This document shows positions 24,301-36,479 of a stretch of DNA of 64,000 bases, in pieces (position 1 is the first letter of the stretch; every line of letters starts with the position of its first letter). Position numbers and translations under genes: made by a program. A model generated the notes under the pieces. The model had not been told where the DNA came from. It saw nothing but the letters and a program-made list of their open reading frames with translations, and searched no databases. Source of the stretch: Tubiluchus corallicola (taxonomy: Eukaryota > Priapulida > Priapulimorpha > Priapulimorphida > Tubiluchidae); contig JAQGDQ010000203.1 in NCBI GenBank assembly GCA_030141605.1, positions 315,001 to 379,000 on the forward strand, given 5' to 3'.

Positions 24301-24334
24301 AAAAAAATGATCAAGAAAAACAAACACCATCACT

Positions 24335-24374
24335 GCAACAACAACAACTACAACAACAACAACAACAACAACAA
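24335..24374. repeat. (CAA)n microsatellite
   Basis: CAACAACAA tract interrupted by CTA; read on the minus strand it gives a false poly-cysteine ORF. Confidence 0.9.
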
Positions 24375-24882
24375 GTACGTCGATCAAAAAATATCATACT
24401 AATTAACATTGCAGGCCTACAGGCTTCTTCTTTAAGCTTAATTTTTTTCCAATAAACATTGATACTGCTGCTACTGCAGTGATGTTTTTCCACGATGGGT
24501 CGAAAGTTTATACACAATAATTACAAACCCCGCGGTTTATTGACAGTAATCTGTTGTCCAACGAGTGATTGTTAACCGTCTTTATCGTTCTGCATGGAAG
24601 ATGCTCTCATGTCCAGCCGTTTCGAGAGGCGGTTGAATAACTTGAATACATGTGACAAAGAAATTTCTGCGAATTTATGCTTAATGATGTAAAGTGATTT
24701 TATTACTGACACTTCTATATTAACTTGTGGTGTACCTTATAGGCGTTCTGAGCTTGTATGAAATTTTAGTTATCTGACCGATCCACTTATGATTGTTTTT
24801 GGCTCATAATGGCAACACGAGAAAAGTTTTCACAGTTTATATGACCTGCTATAATTAAGTAAACGCACAACAGATGTAACAT

Positions 24883-24887
<5 letters not shown>

Positions 24888-24920
<33 letters not shown>

Positions 24921-24931
24921 GATTATTATTA

Positions 24932-24998
<67 letters not shown>
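24888..24998. repeat. (ATT)n microsatellite
   Basis: About 110 bp of ATT units with two interruptions (GATT and a frame slip near 24936). Confidence 0.95.
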
Positions 24999-24999
<1 letters not shown>

Positions 25000-25369
25000 A
25001 GAGGCACAATTACTATAATTGTTATTTTGTGATAATAATAATAATCACCATACTAATGCTCTCCCAACTGCATAGTGACGCCTTCAACTAGTATTTGTTT
25101 CAGTAACTGGTAACATTTTCATAACTTTAGATATCTTGCTTTTAACTTTGTTTTTTTAAATTTTATGCATAAACACAAAATAGACGCCAACCAATAAATT
25201 TCTTACACTTGCCGGCCAAAAACAGACACTGTTAATCAATAGCAAGTTAGTTTAAGATTTTGTTTTCTGGTGCTGTGTTTAAATTTTCACTTCTTAAGTG
25301 TAGTTAATTTGTTTAACTTCTTTGTGTAAAAACATATATTTGCAGGCCTAAATCAACATTTGGGTTAAT

Positions 25370-25565
25370 TGGCGTTTATGTAGCTTCCGGAATGCGCATG
25401 CGTTATGGGAGTGCGAAGTAGATGAAATCAGTTTATATTATTTTCAATGCACCCGTTCATATGACCTGCGTTATGCGCTATTTTTTTCTGCAGTTATTTC
25501 TTATTAATTTTTTTATTCCGCAGGCGGAAACGCATAACGCGTTCCGGATGCTACATGAACACCAC
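25370..25565. mobile_element. MITE family 'CATCCGGAATGCG', copy 1
   Basis: The left end TTGGCGTTTATGTAGCTTCCGGAATGCG mirrors the right end, whose complement reads GTGGTGTTCATGTAGCATCCGGAACGCG; the arms are about 36 bp. The core contains TTTTCAATGCACCCGTT, ACCTGCGTTATGCGCTA and TTCTGCAGTTATTTCT. The same order of motifs recurs at 52858-53032, which proves a dispersed family. No coding capacity. Confidence 0.8.
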
Positions 25566-26087
25566 TAGTCTGCTGTTTAGGAATTCTCACCCGTAACATA
25601 TTATACGGGTTTACAGATCCCGTCCGGCAAAGAGATTGGGGAATCTACTCGTATGAATATTTCATGAGTCTTCAAATATTTCACGAGTGTTCACGGTAAC
25701 TCCTGGAAAAGCGGGAAACAATATCAATTACTGTAGACTACTTTGATGGCATAAAAACATTTTGATATCGCGTTTGCTGCATCAAACAGATATAAAGTAG
25801 CACTTTATTGGCCAAAACAACGCGCAAGCAAACACATCGAGAGCCTTGTAGGTGATTTTAACTTCTGGAAATATCAGTGTAACAAGTGCACAATACGCCA
25901 ACAACTATTATTCTGATCATTTTTGCTACCGATAACTGCAGCCAAAAAAGAAGGTGCAGACATAGCACTACTATCATTATTTAATTTCAGCTTAAGTTGT
26001 TTAACCAACGATATCATCCCCTCCTCCAGAATCTTTGCACTGATCACGCAGTTAACTATTAGTCGCTTAATTTAAATACTAGTGGTA

Positions 26088-26205
26088 GTGGTAGTAGTGT
26101 TGGTAGTGGCAGCGGTAGCGGTAGCGATAGTGTGCAGCAGCAGCAGTGGCAGTGGCAGCAGAAGCGGCAGCAGCAGTAGCAGTAGCAATAGCAGTACCAG
26201 TAATA
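26088..26205. repeat. Imperfect GTA/GCA trinucleotide repeat
   Basis: GTGGTAGTGGTAGTAG-type units grade into GCAGCAGCAGTGGCAG. Both strands carry spurious poly-Val/Ser or poly-Cys ORFs. Confidence 0.85.
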
Positions 26206-26299
26206 GTAACTCAACCTTTTTGCAGAGACACTTAAATAGAACACTTAAATTTGTTTTGACTTCCTATCAGTCGAATACAATCGTATTGCAATAAAAATA

Positions 26300-29200
26300 C
26301 ATCATAACGTTTTAATTATATCCATTTGAAATTTCTTTAATTCAACTAATTGTTTGTTAGTGGCACAAACTCTGTTATGATTTGTTATAAATCTGTTAAT
26401 CATAGAATGAATAAAATTGGATCCAATTCCATAGATGATTGAAACTAATGTGATGTAACTGTATTTCCATAGCCAAAGATTTTAGTATTGGCTGCAGGGA
26501 GCTGCTTAAAGGTGCACCTTAAATTCCGGTTAAATCCAAAACAAGATTTGTAAAACACTTTTCAGCGGAACACTAAACTGCATTACAATTCGATTAACAG
26601 GATGTGCATTCTGCCATCTTAAAGAACTTAGCTTCCCAAAAGTCACCGCGGGACGTCCCATAATGCGCTGTTAAGAAAAACATCTCAGCGAGACTGGGCA
26701 AAGAAAGGTTTTTCGTACATCTATGTAGACGGTTTGAGATGCAGATGGATGCCACATGCTACGAAAAAACACATCTCGTTTTAGCTTATCCTTTCCTTAT
26801 GTTCCTGTGGTGTGGAAGGGAGGTAAGGATGGTTCGGAAGATGTTCTTCGGTTAAATCCATTTTTAAAATCTTATGTAATAGTCGTTATTAATCGACCAA
26901 TGTAACTGCGCAATAGCCTACACGATTTGCCGTCCGATAAGGGGTCGCTATCTTGAAAAGTTATTATAATTAAAACGGGCTCTAGGCAGTTTGATGTCCT
27001 AGGCGAAAACTATTTGTAGCGTCGCCTCCTCAGCGGTCAACCCCCTTCCTTCATGGTTTTCATCCCACAGCCAAAATTGAATTTTGTTGCATGTATAAGT
27101 AGTACTTGTGTGTTAGGCTAATACATGTATTATAATGTGCTAATTAAGTGTAGTTAATTAACTATCTACAGCATGTGTTGATTAAATGTAAAATTGAGTT
27201 TATGACCCAATTATACGTCCTGGATGTTCAGGAGCAATGAAAATTTCTTCTATTTTGCTAACACTTTTCACGTACATGCTTTTGGCTAGATTTTTCCTGA
27301 ATCTTTCCATCAATAAATTTTTGAAACACCAACTTCTCTTTTTATATCTATTTCACTAGTTTCATCGTCTTTACAACCATAACTCTGGTCTGGTTGAAAA
27401 TACTGACGTAGACATTCGATATAAGTAATTGTACTTCCAAGAGTGGAACTCATTTATTGTTTTAAACTAACTGTGTTCCTGTTGTATAGTTTTATCTTAT
27501 GTGTATAGTTTTGTATTCTGCATTTCCTAATCGTTTTATATAGTACTCTACATATTGATTTAAATCTAAAATGAAATAAAATAAAATAACATAAACATCT
27601 TTAGTGAATTTGTTTGTTGTTTAGTGTCCGCCTTTCGTTTCCTGTATTACGCTTCTGAAGGTATATTCGATTCTTATATGTTTTTCCGCTACAATTAGGC
27701 CAAGATTTTCCTATTGCGAAATCTTCTTGTTAGACAAACACTTTTTTATTAACAGGAGTAGATGCAATATGAACTGTAGGCAAAAGGAGGGAAATAACGT
27801 AATATTGGGAAACCAATTAAAACAAAAGTGGAAAGTGTTTTGCTGCAGGTCAGTGTCGATGAATCATACATTTTCAAGAAATTTTTGACACAAATTAACA
27901 CTTTGTACACAAAGAAATTTAGGCACAGTGACACGAGCTGAAGTTGAGTAGTGGTTATTTTGGACATACAACACCTTGCAGATCACTCTGCCTGTGATTT
28001 TAGTACGAAGACATTTGACAAATAAGGCGAAAGTACAAAACGAGTTTTTTGGAGCTGCTTAAATCACAAGAAGACACCCGTCATAAATAAAAAAATTGTC
28101 TTGAAATTTTTTGTCATTGTCTTATTGCATACAAACTTGCGCTAGCAGTAACACTGTATAAAACTTTTAAATTAAAACTCCCGCGATGACTGTAGGTGTA
28201 GCAATTTTAACCATAAGTCGTTTGAAACAAATTTAGATAACATTGCATAAAGTTTGAAAAAATAATAATCAGAATAGTTGTAGCACACTTTGTGCTAACT
28301 AAGCAAAAGTAAAAAATCACCTTATTTTGTTAGTAAGATCAATAATGTGTTTTGGTCTCGAAATTTCCGAAAATTCAGAACGACTGTTCGTATTTCTACA
28401 TATAAAATTGCAAAAACAGGTTTTTATCGCCGTATTTCAATTCCAATTCTTATATGTTAAATTTTAAACTTAAATTTACTGTATTTGTTGCTTGTCTATG
28501 ATAGCACATTGCTGCTTTTTAAACGTTCTACATAAAAGTTTAAAAATTGATACTCAAATTGAAAACTTTATCTTTTCCCAATTACTAGCTAAGCAGCATA
28601 AGCTAGAGGAAGTGTGTCTGACTCTAAAAGCTGATTATAATTTTGAAGCGGAAGTTTGTACCGATGCTTCTTTCGTAATTACTGTGCAATGACCATGTTT
28701 CTTTGACGCGAACGTTGCCATATAAGTAATTTTGACTTTTGGAGCACAGTGTAACTTGGACGTCACAAAAGCTCTCTGCAAGAATCATTTACAGTCATCC
28801 ATCACAGCGCAGTCGTTAGTCTGCTGTGTGCTAGTTTAGAAGCCAGAGTTTTTATGGCTTCCCAAAGATAAATGAATGTTTTCAGCTGCAAGAGCGCGGC
28901 CTGACGCAAAAAAGCTAAAAACATCGTTGACCCGGTTTTAATGCCTTTGCGCATGCGGGGCGAACATTTTACTTAACATGCAAAATTTGTAAACATATTT
29001 TCACTTGTTTTTTGGGTGATGTGACACCTACCATCGTGTATAAACGACTTTGGACTTGCTGAATTGTAAAGAAGATTGAACGTTGTTCGGTAACACGGTT
29101 ACACAGAAATTTAGGTACCTCTTAACTAGCGGATCTTGGTTTAATTACTGTTATTCGTATATCTGCCAAGCACTCAACTTCTGCGCAAATATTTGCTAGG
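26300..29200. other. Gene-free stretch
   Basis: No exon, RNA gene or clear repeat was found; short ORFs at 27749-27967 (minus) and 28492-28692 (plus) resemble no family I know. Confidence 0.45.
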
Positions 29201-29204
29201 TTTT

Positions 29205-29575
29205 GCTTAAGTTTTTGTTTAAGTTTTGACGTAAATCACTTACACTTGGCTATACATTTGCTTACACTCCTTTCACCAGCTTATTTTTAAATCTGCTTAG
29301 GTTACTCATCTACTTTTACTTGCATTAGTTTTGTTAGTATACCTTGATTACATTTGTTTACATTATTTACACTTGCCAACAGTTGCACACATTACTTCTG
29401 TTAGGTTATTTTGTTTACATTTGTTTATATAGTTACATTTACTTCAATTTGTTGGCATTGCTCCTATCGTCTTACTTCGTTTACACACGCCTACATCACT
29501 TACCTGCTCCACCATACCACTACATTATGTCTGCTAACTTACTTTGTTGAATTTGCTTAGATTACTTACCTTAGA
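29205..29575. repeat. Degenerate short-period repeat (TTTGCTTACACTT-like)
   Basis: Irregular recurrence of TTGCTTAC, TTTACATT and CACTTAC motifs about every 10-20 bp (for example 29260-29270, 29356-29376, 29412-29440, 29550-29570). It looks like an old, decayed minisatellite. A shorter stretch of similar composition occurs at 41925-42000. Confidence 0.5.
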
Positions 29576-30399
29576 TTATAATTCCTTTTCATAGTACAAG
29601 AAAAACATAGTATAAAACTTATTCATTTAAACTGTTACCTACGTTTTTATGCATCTTTTTGTGCAAAAATCGTTCTAATTTTAAAATAGATCAACCAAAA
29701 ATTTCTAGACTTTGCACAACTCACTTATTGGCTTTCTTTGTTTGCAAAATGTTAAAATGGTTTTTAATTTGTACTATAATTCTGTAAATATTTATTGTGT
29801 TTTACATCCAGCTAATATTTACTAAATTTTTATAAACGTGAAACAATAAATTGAGTTTCAAATAAAAAAATGTAATAGGAAGTTAATTGTTTCCTAAGAA
29901 TAAAGGCAGCTGCAGTTCTACTAGCATGAGAATACACGTAATAACATGACATGATCAGTCAAACGTCTTGAGAATAATAAATTTCTCGTAAAAGCGTTAT
30001 TGTCCAGAGTAGATTTATTGTATGTGCAGCTGAGCGTAGTTATACTGAGTATGTAGCCTTGGACTATAGTGCGAGAGAGAGAAAGAGAGATTGAAATAAT
30101 ATTTCGAACAGTTAAGTTCATATATTTACAAATCCACGCAATTTCACACAAATACATACATGAATAAATGTATACTTGAATAATTAAATAACTTGGTGTC
30201 AATATTGTAATGCTGGCGATGGTGTCGATTCACTGCAGTACACTTCATTGTAAAACGTGAATTAGCGAAAAAACAGAGAATTTTTGTAAAATGAACTGGC
30301 CAGAACCCAGTGTGCTCCATGTTAATTCTACGGAACAGGTGCTGAGATGTTAATCGCATCTGTCAGTCAGCCAGTGGAACCGATGAGACCACTCCATAT

Positions 30400-30515
30400 C
30401 ACCTACTCATAGCTGCTATTCAATGCCGATATGGAATGGCTTCGTAATGTATTAAACCATCACAATGTGGTGGTAGGGGTGAAAAGAAATGTCATTTCGC
30501 CGCCGTAACTATTAG
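30400..30515. repeat. Dispersed repeat copy sharing CATCACAATGTGGTGG with 9.9 kb
   Basis: CCGATATGGAAT, then AACCATCACAATGTGGTGGT, then AGGGGTGAAAAGAAATG and CGCCGCC, parallels 9885-9950 (TGATATGGAT, AAACATCACAATATAGTGGT, AAGGGGTGAAAATAAATGG). The shared block is about 60-70 bp and diverged. Likely the 3' body of a SINE. Confidence 0.55.
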
Positions 30516-30519
30516 CTAA

Positions 30520-33500
30520 AAGTTTAAACACAATTGCTTTTTCGTTCTCAGCATTACAGACAGACAGTTCTAAACAGATTGTGTTGCACTTTGTTGCCTA
30601 TATAATAAAGTTCCCCACTTCTTTCTAATTATGCATGGTGAAACAGACATCACTTTTAAACATACAAATTACATTTGAACTGCTGTTCGTACGGATTAGT
30701 AAGCTATTTACATATCTTCTGTGTATTACCACGAATTATTTTAAATTTAGTTGTATAGACATAGATCTGCGAAATAGTCGATATAAAATTTTTCAAATCT
30801 TCTTTATTTGAATTTTTTCACAAATCTTTGCGTTTGTTTGTTAAAACATCTGTCAGATCATACAAATCACCAGATATGTTAATGGAATTAAACATAATTG
30901 TTATAATTATCACAAAAACGAGACAAAATAGAGATAATTTAAACTAATTTTTAACCTTAAGTAGCAATAGTTATCCAGAAGCTATGAAAGCAAGACACTG
31001 ACAATAACTGTAGAGGCAAGCGAATTAAACTCTCTACCGGTACACGCCGAAAAGCCAAGATATGTATGGTTGTGGAAATGCGACTAACCCTTCTAGTCCT
31101 ATCACCAGAGGCTCTGAAAGGGCAAATAAAATAACTTGAGTAATGGCTTAAACCGCTTGTTGACTTATCGTCAAAAATCTAAATACACTGCACCCTGTAA
31201 TGGTGCGAGTAATTAATTAGTCAAGCTATAAATAGTACAGCTGCGTCACCGTGCCAATAAGAGACTTGAAATGACAGTATTTCTCAAGAATGATTAACAT
31301 CTCAATGTGAACGCGTTACGAGCAGCTATCTTAAAAGGCGCTGTTATTGCTGAATAAGTCATTTTGACTTCGATGGTCGAAATGGAATGTCGGGTACCAT
31401 ATCTGACTTCATCATTTACAAATAAGGGAATGATGTGGTATTTTTGATTGATTAAATAAGAAGGAACGTTGGCTAAACAATGTTGGACGCCCCCTGGGTT
31501 TGTAAAACGTCATCTGAAGCTTTTAGTCCATTTCTAACTTTTACCCTGGCGACTGGCGTGCTGTCCATGCTTTTAGTGGGCTTCTAAGTTTTGTCCCAGT
31601 GAGATTTCAACGCTGAAATGTTCGTCTCAGCCTCTTACATCAGTTTATGATTAACGTCATTATCAAGGAAACGATGCCATGGCATATCGTTGTAGTTCTA
31701 AAACTGTGCAAGAAGATGTAATATTCCACAGGCTCTGAAATGCTCTAAAAGTTTTGTTATTGTATGGCGAAAGAGGCGAATTCATACATTTAAGCCGCTA
31801 GACATAATTTACAGGATTTTTTAGACACGGTACAAGAGCAAAAACTACAGCGTCTATGACTTGAATCAAATGAAGACTACACCCATTCAAATGAGTGTAA
31901 CAAACCACAAGTTAAACTTTCTATCTTCTGTGTGTAAAGCCCCTACTGTGCTCTAGAGTCTAGATAATCTGGATCCAGGCGGAAACGCATTTTAATTGAT
32001 GTTATTAGTTTACTATCTGCTTATATCAAGTATGGCATGGCAACACACTGAACATCTGATAATTTACACTGACAAGCTGCTCAGTAGGGAAGCCTATACT
32101 CCTGTTTAGAATATACATGTCTTCCATGTTGTTTAACAAGCTGCAATCCACTTTTCTAGTTTATATTACTTTATAATTGCAGGGAATACGATATCAGCGG
32201 GGGGCATTTCCACCAAGGTAGTCCTGCCAACCTTGTCAACCAAAAAAAGGTTAAACCTTAAATTGTAAAAAATGTTTTGCAATAATGACGGTGTTGGTGT
32301 GAGTAATGTAGATCAGGATGGTGTATCATCTAAGATAATGATCATAGCGATGGTGGAAGCAATTGTGTTAGGGGTGGTAGTGAGAGCAGCGATGGTGACT
32401 GTTATGGTGTAAGAGGGAGTATTAGTGATGAGAATTCTGTAATTTATAAAGGAGACAAATCACTCAAATCGAACTTGTTGTTAAAGTTTGCAGGGGCAAC
32501 CTCGCGAATATTCTTTTAGATTCGCCATGATACAAGATTTTTACATTATAGTCACATACGCGATTAGTTGCCAATAGCCATTAGGTTCTCTATCGATAGG
32601 TATAAATTACACTGCAAACCATAGCTGCCCACAGCGGAAATAGAATCTAACCCATACCCACTAGCCTGGCTAATCTAGTTTCCAAAATAGCCACATACAC
32701 ATAAACAACCGCGTTCTGTTCTTGTCGTCCGCTAGGCCAAAATACAAACTATATCGCTCAGAGTAGACGTTTGTTAGGGTTGCCACTTAACAATGTAAGG
32801 GTCACTCATGCAATGCGCTGGAATGTATATTGTATTATCCTGTACTTGTATGTCAATTTAATTAGAAAAGAGTTGGTGACAACAACACGTGACCTGATGT
32901 AAAAATATTAAGTAGCTGCCAGGCCGTTGCGCCAAACTCTTTTCTCTGACGTGTGCCGTGATGTGATATGTAAAGGAATGCAATGCAATGTAGTGCAGTG
33001 CAACATATGGTGGAGTAATAGTATACGAACAAAATGATTTGTAATGGTAGTATAAATGGGGACAGCATTTTATTTCTGAAAATTTTAATTGTTGCTAAAT
33101 ATGTAGCCGAAGCAGCACAAAAAATCAGAAAAACTATGATTTTTTATGTTTTTAACAAAAATTTAAGCGAAAAGTTTCATAATTCCTTGAATGAGTTATT
33201 CGATATGTGGTAAATTTCATCCGAGATTTTTACCAGTGTAACGTTAAACCATACAAAATATTCAATATTTAAACTTTTATTATCAGAAAAACATTACTTT
33301 TCTTTTTACTATTAGAAAAATTTCGTGAGTTAAACTGATCTAATCTGGAGGACGTGTTTTAAAAATGGGGACGCTGAATCCGCAAAAAATGGGCCTATAA
33401 ATTTTTATCGGCTACATATCGTCAGATAAAATAAATTTGGCTACGGCCCATAAATCACCGTAGACGTTGGAAAATCTCTTTAGGTCAAGGTCTGCTGTTG

Positions 33501-33580
33501 TGCCTGTTGAATCTCCTAGCAACATCTAAAGAACAAGGACATTTATTAAGATGAAAGTGCTATGATTGATCGGTGTTAAT
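30520..33580. other. Gene-free stretch
   Basis: AT-rich; contains an imperfect ~50-bp duplication at 31517-31620 (GCTTTTAGT...CTTCTAA twice) and a cryptic GATGGT-rich tract at 32285-32440. No exon can be supported. Confidence 0.45.
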
Positions 33581-33589
33581 TTTGGTTCT

Positions 33590-34035
33590 CCGCTCAGTAA
33601 ACTTGCATTTGGTAAACCTGTACGGCTACTGCACTTCCTTCGGTTAGAATTTAATCGACTGATAAATGTGTGTAGTTGATAGACCTGCACTGCCACTCCA
33701 TTTTCTGCTGATATCTCTTAGCTGACCTGCTAAAGCTGTTCTGGTAGTCTGCTACTGTATTCCTACTGTTAACATTTAGCTGACGGCTAAAAGTGCGCTG
33801 CTGTTAAACCTAGAGCTTGCTTCTTAACAACAAGAAGTTCAATAACAATATAGGTTTACCTATTGAATTTCTTATTGTTAATGTTTAGTTGATTTGATAG
33901 TGCGTTGTTGGTAAATATGTACTGAACTTCCTAATATTAGCAAATACCTGACTGCTGTTAGTGTGTACTGCTCCTAAGTTGTGGTACTACTGCACTTCCG
34001 ACAGTTAGGATTTACCTAACGTGCTAAGGGCGCAT
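33590..34035. repeat. Degenerate ~65-bp tandem repeat
   Basis: A pattern of roughly CCTGTACTGCTACTGCACTT, CCTACTGTTAGNATTTA, GCTGACTGCTAAAAGTG recurs about six times (near 33618, 33690, 33755, 33920 and 33985). The units are strongly diverged and one contains a small insertion. An old minisatellite. Confidence 0.6.
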
Positions 34036-34046
34036 GAGCGACGTTT

Positions 34047-34370
34047 CATGGTACCCACACACCATACTGGTACATGGTACCCACACTGTACCGCCTCTCT
34101 ATACATTTCTCTTTGTGCGTATGACCTCAGCACCTATATAAAGAGGGGTTACAAATCTCTGCATTCAATTCACGCTGTTTTTGGCTTTTTGGCTTGCTAG
34201 ATCATGTCTGGTTTACTAACTCATCTTTGCTGGCTTGCTACAGCACAGATGAGCAGAGTTATGCATCTGTTCAGGCTAGTTATGCATACGTTATGTTCAG
34301 CTATGCATAAGTTTAGTACAGCTAGTTCAATCCAGCCTATAAAATTAATAAATTATTATTGGTCTACCGG
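34047..34370 (+). mobile_element. Possible solo LTR or LTR remnant with TATA box
   Basis: The segment has the order expected of an LTR. A TATA box CCTATATAAAGAGGGG lies at 34133-34148, an initiator-like CATTCAATTC about 20 nt on, a poly(A) signal-like AATTAATAAATT near 34345, and then, after GGCGACA, TTTGGAGGCTTCC, which resembles a tRNA primer-binding site. CATGGTACCCACAC is directly repeated at 34047-34060 and 34074-34087. No gag or pol lies next to it and no second LTR was seen, so it would be a solo or truncated element. An ORF at 34204-34473 begins just after the putative start site but resembles nothing. Confidence 0.35.
34134..34141 (+). promoter_or_regulatory. TATA box (TATATAAA)
   Basis: A strong TATATAAA lies ~25-30 bp upstream of a CATTCAATTC initiator-like site. 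Context suggests an LTR promoter, but it could be an isolated cellular promoter. Confidence 0.4.
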
Positions 34371-34479
34371 CGACAGTTTGGAGGCTTCCTCAACGTGTCG
34401 TCCGGAAAAAGTGAAGTCAAATAAATTAGCTATTGATATGATGAACAGCGACATAAGCCACTTATCATGCTAATTAATG

Positions 34480-36340
34480 TAGCGAGAGATGTTTGCAGCC
34501 TGGATACGCTTACATAATGTAATTGCTGTGCTTGACTTCATGTAGATAATTATGTGATAATCTATATTGGGTAATTTTCATGTAATCTGCATTAACAGAT
34601 GATTCTTACAAATCGACAGCAGTGATAGAAAGGGTCGGTATCTTTAATACCACAATAGTAAGCAGTTTTTAACCAGCCTTTCTTCTTAACTTTTTTCACG
34701 CCGACAATTTGGTGTGTTTCTTCCATTTTTTTCCTTTTCATCCCGCTTACTTGGTCTGTATGTTTGCCTATTCTATGGGAACAAAGCCCTGCTGTAGTCT
34801 GCTGCTAGAGTGATTAAGCGAAGTTGTGAATTACAGCAAAAAGCTAATGAAAACAAAAAACAAAAACTGAAGTGTACGATTGTTCAGTATGACATCTTGT
34901 TGTACACGCTGTTAACTTAAGAGACAGTAAGGCTGTTTCTTGGCATATAGAAAAAAGTGATTAATAGAGTAGTCTTAGTTGCTGCATGAACACCAGAGCT
35001 TTTACGTTTCATTATGATTATTACATAAAATTGTTTTTCTAAATTCTCTTATAAGTATGAGGCACTTGGTGCTAGCAGTTAAACTGTCCCACAAGTATTT
35101 GGTTTATTTAGTGGCATTTTGTGTGTTTTCCCTTCGTGGCGTTTTCTGTGCAAGATTAATGATTGCGTTTATTGATTTTTTGTCTTTTTCTCATGTGGCT
35201 TCTATGTAATCCATGAAAAATTACTGCTGGTGTTATCATTATAAAATTTTCAAAAACAAAATGGTTACATTTTTTATCCTTTTAACTTTTACATAAAGAT
35301 AGTTCACAGCGTGAATTGACACGCCGCGTCTTAATTTTCATTTTTTCAACGTGTGTCTTTATCAATGACGAGTAAATTACAAAACTAATAGTGCCAAATA
35401 AGTAATATTAAAATAAATTTAATGAATACCCAAAAGTCCCATTAGTAGGGAAAAGACTGAGAATATGAAAGTAGCAAAATCATTGGTAGAAGAGTGGCAG
35501 CTACTTCTACTGTACATAATGCTGAAAGGACATTAAGTTAGCTGTGGTTAGCAAACCACGCTGATTGAATTTGCCCATGTAATCTATAAACTGCTGATAG
35601 TTAATTAGAGCTGCGAGGCTGAACACCATGCATAGTTAAAACCAATCGGTCACGTGATCAGTCACGTGGTCACTGCTTGGTTTCTCCTGTAGCTGACTCC
35701 TTAAATCTGCACAAGCTGCTAAATCCAAATGACAAGCGAATTGCGTCATTTTGCAATTACCGAGTGTTAAAACAAAATGTTGTTTTTGTACGCTGTTGAC
35801 AAATTGTTCAAATTTGTGGAAACTGAAAGCAGTTAAGATAACGCATATTTGCCTGTGAAAGGTTCCTGTTTTGTTACTAAATAGCAAGATTGAAATGAAC
35901 AATAGAGTAGAAAAAATTTCAAGAAATCGTGAACAAAAACACTTAGAAATGACAAAAAGAGCCAGAACTGGACTTTTCACAATTTTTGATTATCCTATGA
36001 TCTAAGTACTGATAACTTCAACTGTATATAGGTCAATAATATAATCACCGATTGTGCCAATTAATCACCTTATTACTTATTAGTGATTGGATTTTGTTCT
36101 CATAGATTTGTAAATACGCAGGGGAAGAAAGAGGGATGAAAAGAGAAAAAATGTGGGAGGAACAAATCGAAGTTTCGACGTGAAAAGAGTTAAGAAGAAA
36201 AAAATAGGAAAAGAATAAAAACTCGACAACTAGAAAGCCACTCTGTAGAGTTCACTCAGCTCAGACTTTTCCATTACAAGAATACACTTAATAAATAAAA
36301 TAGATTTCCTTTAGTAATTCTTGATCGATAATTAACAAAA
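34480..36340. other. Gene-free stretch
   Basis: The only long ORF, on the minus strand at 35636-35980, has no recognisable domain and no coding support. Confidence 0.45.
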
Positions 36341-36346
36341 ATGAAA

Positions 36347-36470
36347 ATCATACCACTCCACAAAATTTCAAGGAAATCGGTTAAGTAGTTTTTACGTAAT
36401 CCTGCTAACAGACAAACCAACAAACCAACGGCTATGAAAGCATACCCTCCATGGCAGTAGTTGGGGTGTC
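36347..36470 (+). mobile_element. RTE-like LINE 3' tail
   Basis: AAAATTTCAAGGAAATCGGT is followed by TAAGTAGTTTTTACGTAATC, then CAGACAAACCAACAAACCAA and CGGCTATGAAAGCATACCCT. This order (aatttCAAGnAAATCGGTt..., nested ACAGACnnAC units, then GCnATGAAAGCATAACCTCC) is characteristic of RTE-clade LINE 3' ends in marine and arthropod genomes. Only the tail remains. Confidence 0.6.
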
Positions 36471-36479
36471 AGATTTGTG

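Noticed and set aside
24311-24517. Poly-cysteine minus-strand ORF
   Set aside because: Translation of the (CAA)n microsatellite.
35636-35980. 114-aa minus-strand ORF
   Set aside because: No recognisable family or codon pattern, isolated in repeat-rich sequence.
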